In this document: positions 61,330 through 64,000 of the stretch, in pieces
How the letters are laid out: each line of letters starts with the position of its first letter
How positions within the stretch are numbered: position 1 is the first letter of the stretch
From: an uncultured Nitrospira sp.
GTDB taxonomy: Bacteria > Nitrospirota > Nitrospiria > Nitrospirales > Nitrospiraceae
Direction: 5' to 3'
DNA length: 64,000 nucleotides
Assembly: GCA_902500715.1 (NCBI GenBank)
Contig: CABVRO010000002.1
Location: 32,551-96,550, forward strand
Translations under genes and position numbers: made by a program
Notes under the pieces: generated by a model
The model's input: the letters and a program-made list of their open reading frames with translations, nothing else
What the model was told of the DNA's origin: nothing
Databases searched by the model: none

Positions 61330-63402
61330 ATGGAGCAGAATCACTATCGGCAGGCTGAGGATGCGCTGATGCGAGTCGCTGCCGCCGTGCAACAGCAGGA
61401 ACCGGTGAACCTGACGGAGTTGACCCATCTTGCCGGCACCATCGTCGAGTCGATTCAGAAAAACGATCAATTAGTCGTTGAAGCCCTCTCCAGCCCTGTC
61501 GGCCCTCCGCTGGTCACCAATCTAGTCAATGTGAGCATTCTCGCGACGAAGGTAGGGATCGGCCTCGGCTATTACGGCGCGGAGTTGCGGCGTCTAGCGT
61601 TGGCCGGGCTCCTGCACGACATCGGCATTTTTGCCGTGCCGCAGAATTTGCTGACGAAGACCGGCCGCCTAAGCTCCGATGAGCGCGCTCTGGTCGAGCA
61701 ACATCCGCGCTTGGGGTATGGGGTCATCGAACGTCTCGGTGCGGACTATGCCTGGCTGGCCGAAGTGGTATTGCAGGCCCATGAGCGCGGGAAGGGGCAG
61801 GGGTACCCGAACCGTTTGAAGGGGCGTGAAATCAATGAGCTGGCGCAGATCATCGGACTCGTCGATATCTTCGATGCGTTGGTCAGTCCGCGCCCCTACC
61901 GCCGGCGCCTCCTCCCGCACGAGGCGATCCGTGAGTTATTGAACACGGAGCGTACTGCGTTTCCACGTGAAGTCATGAAAGGATTGGTCGAGCAACTCTC
62001 GGTCTACCCGCTGGGCACCAAGGTGCGCCTGAGCAGCGGCGAAGAAGGTGTGGTGGTACAAATCACGCCTCGTTACCCATCCCGTCCGGTGCTCCGTGTG
62101 AGCGGCGCACAGGAGCCGATGGCGAACGATCCACCGCGGTATCTCGATCTCAGTCAGTTGCCCCAGGTGTCGGTTGCAGAGACGGTTGATTCCCCGGCAT
62201 TGGAGCGCGTCACTTTTTCAACCGCACCGATGGCCACCGAACCCGCTCCGCCGACGAGCGTATCGGATCAGTTTGCCGCCCTGCTCGAAAGTCTGGATGC
62301 GATCGCCGGCGTGATTCAGGCTGCAGTGGAGCAACCCAAGGCAGCTGCGCAGCCAGCGCAGATCCAGTCGGCTAGCGAGGCGCCCGACCAGGGGCCGCAT
62401 GTCCGGCGGGAAATTCTCGGCCTGTTTGTACTAGAGGCCCGTGAATGGCTCAATCAGATCCAGACTGCGCTTGAGCGGCTCGACACGACAAGTGAACAGG
62501 GGCGTCGCGCCAAGTTGACGACGATTGTATGGCAAAGCGTCAGCAACCTCGCGCGATCCGCCGCGACCGTCGGCTTGACGGCCGTGGAAGACATGGCGAC
62601 CCGCCTGCTGCCGCTCCTTCAGGCCGCCGCAAAACATGAGCGTACCGTGGCGGCTCATCACCTGGCGTCGCTTCGAGAGGGATTGTTCGAAATCAGCAAG
62701 ACGGTGCAGGCGCTTCAGGCAGTCGAGCGGTCACCCCAGGATCATCTCGAAGCTGCCGGCGCTGTGCAGCAACCGGTGGCTGAAACGCCCGTGCCGATGG
62801 TCACAGAAGCACCGGAACCTGTCGAAGCTGACAGTCCGGATGACGTGTCTTCCGCTTCGTTACCGGCCGCATCCATTCTTGACGCCTTGCGGCAGTTACA
62901 TCAGGCGCGAGGTCGATCGCTGCAACCGGTGCGCGATGTGCTGGAAACCGTGATTCAGCGCGCCGAACAGGAGATGGAGCGAGGGACAGGTGTGGTGGAT
63001 GCGCGTGCCATCGGGCGACTGTTGCAGGAACTGGATGAGTTGGACGAGCAATTTCTCGCGCACATGCAGGCGCATATTCCGGCGGTGATTGTCACGCTCA
63101 AGCATGTCGCTCTCACCAGTGAGGATCGTGTCTTTCCGCCCCAGGCATTGGAACCTATTTTTATCGAAATTGAGGCGCTTTCCGATGCGGCCGAACGGGT
63201 GGCCGCGGCGAATATCAGTCTGTTCCTGCATGGCCTTCGCACATTCCTTCGCGTCACGGCTCAGCACAAGCCGATGGTGATCCGGGAGCGACTGGCAGCC
63301 GTGGAAGAACGATTGGCTATGCTCATCCCGCTGGCCCAGCAATGGGTCGAAGTCGGTCGCGTGGAACGGGCGGCCATTTTTGACATCCTCCCCATGGCAT
63401 AG
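61330..63402 (+). CDS. HD-GYP domain protein fused to degenerate Hpt module (paralogue B)
   Basis: 690 residues. About residues 50-225 form a HD-GYP-type phosphohydrolase domain: 'LAGLLHDIGIFAVPQNLLT' with H96-D97, 'QHPRLGYGVIERL', 'QAHERGKGQGYPNRLKG' with G158-Y159-P160, and 'IIGLVDIFDALVSPRPYRRR'. The Lys of HD-x-x-K is Ile and the first His of the HHE motif is Ala, so c-di-GMP hydrolysis is uncertain. Residues 230-345 form a beta-rich region plus a linker. Residues 358-460 are a degenerate Hpt (Ser405 where His should be, 'SVSNLARSAATVGL'), and 515-690 match the C-terminus of the preceding protein. It ends the operon. Confidence 0.75.
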   Translation: MEQNHYRQAEDALMRVAAAVQQQEPVNLTELTHLAGTIVESIQKNDQLVVEALSSPVGPPLVTNLVNVSILATKVGIGLGYYGAELRRLALAGLLHDIGIFAVPQNLLTKTGRLSSDERALVEQHPRLGYGVIERLGADYAWLAEVVLQAHERGKGQGYPNRLKGREINELAQIIGLVDIFDALVSPRPYRRRLLPHEAIRELLNTERTAFPREVMKGLVEQLSVYPLGTKVRLSSGEEGVVVQITPRYPSRPVLRVSGAQEPMANDPPRYLDLSQLPQVSVAETVDSPALERVTFSTAPMATEPAPPTSVSDQFAALLESLDAIAGVIQAAVEQPKAAAQPAQIQSASEAPDQGPHVRREILGLFVLEAREWLNQIQTALERLDTTSEQGRRAKLTTIVWQSVSNLARSAATVGLTAVEDMATRLLPLLQAAAKHERTVAAHHLASLREGLFEISKTVQALQAVERSPQDHLEAAGAVQQPVAETPVPMVTEAPEPVEADSPDDVSSASLPAASILDALRQLHQARGRSLQPVRDVLETVIQRAEQEMERGTGVVDARAIGRLLQELDELDEQFLAHMQAHIPAVIVTLKHVALTSEDRVFPPQALEPIFIEIEALSDAAERVAAANISLFLHGLRTFLRVTAQHKPMVIRERLAAVEERLAMLIPLAQQWVEVGRVERAAIFDILPMA

Positions 63403-63888
63403 CGGTTTCCGAAGCCCTCCGGTTTGATTGCCGGTGTACCTGCCGTCCTTGTCGCTCCCCCTCAACCGTTCGAAGCTGAACACCGTTCCAGACTGCAGAT
63501 ATATCCCGCGTCACGCCGCCTAATTATTGAGCACATTGCGGCATTCCTATGCAGCCATTGCTGACGGATGTCTGTCCACATGGTTGCGCACAGTCCGTCC
63601 ACAATTCTTGTGGACAGGGAAGAATGATGCCACTCAGGTGCGATCCCCGGTTCTCTATGTCAATCCTGAACGATCGATCAACCTTCTGCTGAACACGTCT
63701 CTCTGCGCGAGTTTGGAGAGAGTCCACTCCGTCGGCCTGCGCCCCGCGTGGTCACGGTGCTTGCTTGTCGATAGAAGAGGTGGCTCTGCACGGGAAAGAG
63801 ATGCTTGCTTCGCCGCTCGTTGAAATTTGTCCCGACCTGACACATTTTCTCTTGCGGTTGAGGTTACGATTGTACGACCATCACGCCC
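63403..63888. other. Intergenic region after the chemosensory operon
   Basis: 486 bp with no convincing gene; the open frames here have no recognisable content. It contains three TGTCCACA-like copies within 45 bp (near 63573-63580, 63598-63604 and inverted at 63608-63616) and a perfect 8-bp hairpin. A promoter for the gene starting at 63889 is expected but none is clear. Confidence 0.5.
63597..63615. repeat. Perfect inverted repeat GTCCACAA / TTGTGGAC
   Basis: GTCCACAA (63597-63604), a 3-base spacer TTC, and TTGTGGAC (63608-63615) form a perfect palindrome-like hairpin. There is no T-run after it, so it is not a terminator; a protein-binding operator is more likely. A related TGTCCACA lies about 20 bp upstream. 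Confidence 0.55.
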
Positions 63889-64000
63889 ATGGCAAAACTG
63901 GTCTCTCTCAAGCAGCAGGAAGGGCACGACGCGCGAGCGACGGCTTACATCAAAGCGTACATGTTATTTCCGGCCGGCATCCTCGGCCTGATTTCCATGA
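63889..64000 (+). CDS. Partial gene at the window end
   Basis: An ATG at 63889 opens a frame that runs without a stop to the window edge (37 codons: 'MAKLVSLKQQEGHDARATAY' then 'IKAYMLFPAGILGLIS'). The first half is polar and the second half hydrophobic, as at the start of a membrane protein. The family is not recognised. Confidence 0.5.
   Translation, partial: MAKLVSLKQQEGHDARATAYIKAYMLFPAGILGLISM

Noticed and set aside
63527..63823. A 98-codon plus-strand frame after the HD-GYP gene
   Set aside because: No family, no ribosome site, composition rich in Ser, Arg and Cys; taken as noncoding.
1..64000. CRISPR arrays, rRNA and tRNA genes
   Set aside because: No regularly spaced repeats, no rRNA segments, and no cloverleaf with a TTCRANNC arm was recognised by reading; a computed tRNA scan would be decisive.

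Overview
The window reads as a chromosomal segment of a GC-rich, Gram-negative, diderm bacterium, most probably a Nitrospira-like member of the Nitrospirota. That placement is inferred from gene content: an exosortase-type polysaccharide locus, a TonB-dependent cobalamin receptor, lipoproteins, a Pil-Chp-like chemosensory array, and a truncated IS481-like helix-turn-helix gene of a familiar Nitrospira style. No rRNA or other phylogenetic marker except ribosomal protein L28 is present, so genus is a moderate-confidence call.

Region 1 (1-32.4 kb) is an extracellular polysaccharide locus, almost entirely on the + strand. It has eight glycosyltransferase-type domains (GT4, GT2, GT39-like, a tandem GT4-GT4 fusion), a Wzy/O-antigen-ligase-like protein, a secreted beta-helix protein, three SAM methyltransferases, two NodB-type deacetylases, a FemAB-like acyltransferase, nucleotide-sugar enzymes and a Wzc-like co-polymerase/tyrosine kinase. 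Two amino-sugar routes can be recognised. One is a WbpB-WbpD fusion with WbpI-like and WbpE-like enzymes. The other is a PglE-like aminotransferase directly upstream of a PglC-PglF fusion. In the middle sit an exosortase (C196/R241/H259) and, about 270 bp upstream of it, a 53-residue protein that is almost nothing but a variant PEP-CTERM sorting signal. No Wzx flippase or Wza exporter is visible. The block 5.0-8.9 kb is clearly poorer in GC and was probably acquired separately.

Region 2 (32.4-34.4 kb) holds small genes: a PRC-barrel protein, a minus-strand group (L28, a small unknown, a BamE/OmlA-like lipoprotein) and a SemiSWEET transporter.

Region 3 (34.4-50 kb) is a corrinoid uptake and salvage cluster. 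A cobalamin riboswitch with a canonical terminator precedes btuF-btuC-btuD. A second cobalamin riboswitch precedes the btuB receptor gene. Then come cbiA, cobA/btuR, a small CWC zinc-finger-like gene, a pduO-type adenosyltransferase gene, cobU, cobT, cobS, cbiB, cobD, cbiZ and cobQ, mostly overlapping or a few bases apart. The corrin-ring genes are absent here, and CbiZ points to remodelling of scavenged corrinoids.

Region 4 (50-63.4 kb) is a chemosensory operon. In order it encodes a periplasmic CxxCH haem protein (DUF3365/Tll0287-like), a CheY-like receiver, CheW, an MCP, a triple-Hpt CheA with a C-terminal receiver, two more CheW-like proteins, a receiver with a 31-residue-repeat coiled coil, and two tandem paralogues built on a degenerate (His-less) Hpt domain plus a shared uncharacterised C-terminal domain. 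The second paralogue also carries an N-terminal HD-GYP domain with altered active-site residues. This last pair is the most promising candidate for something undescribed. The window ends in the first codons of another gene.
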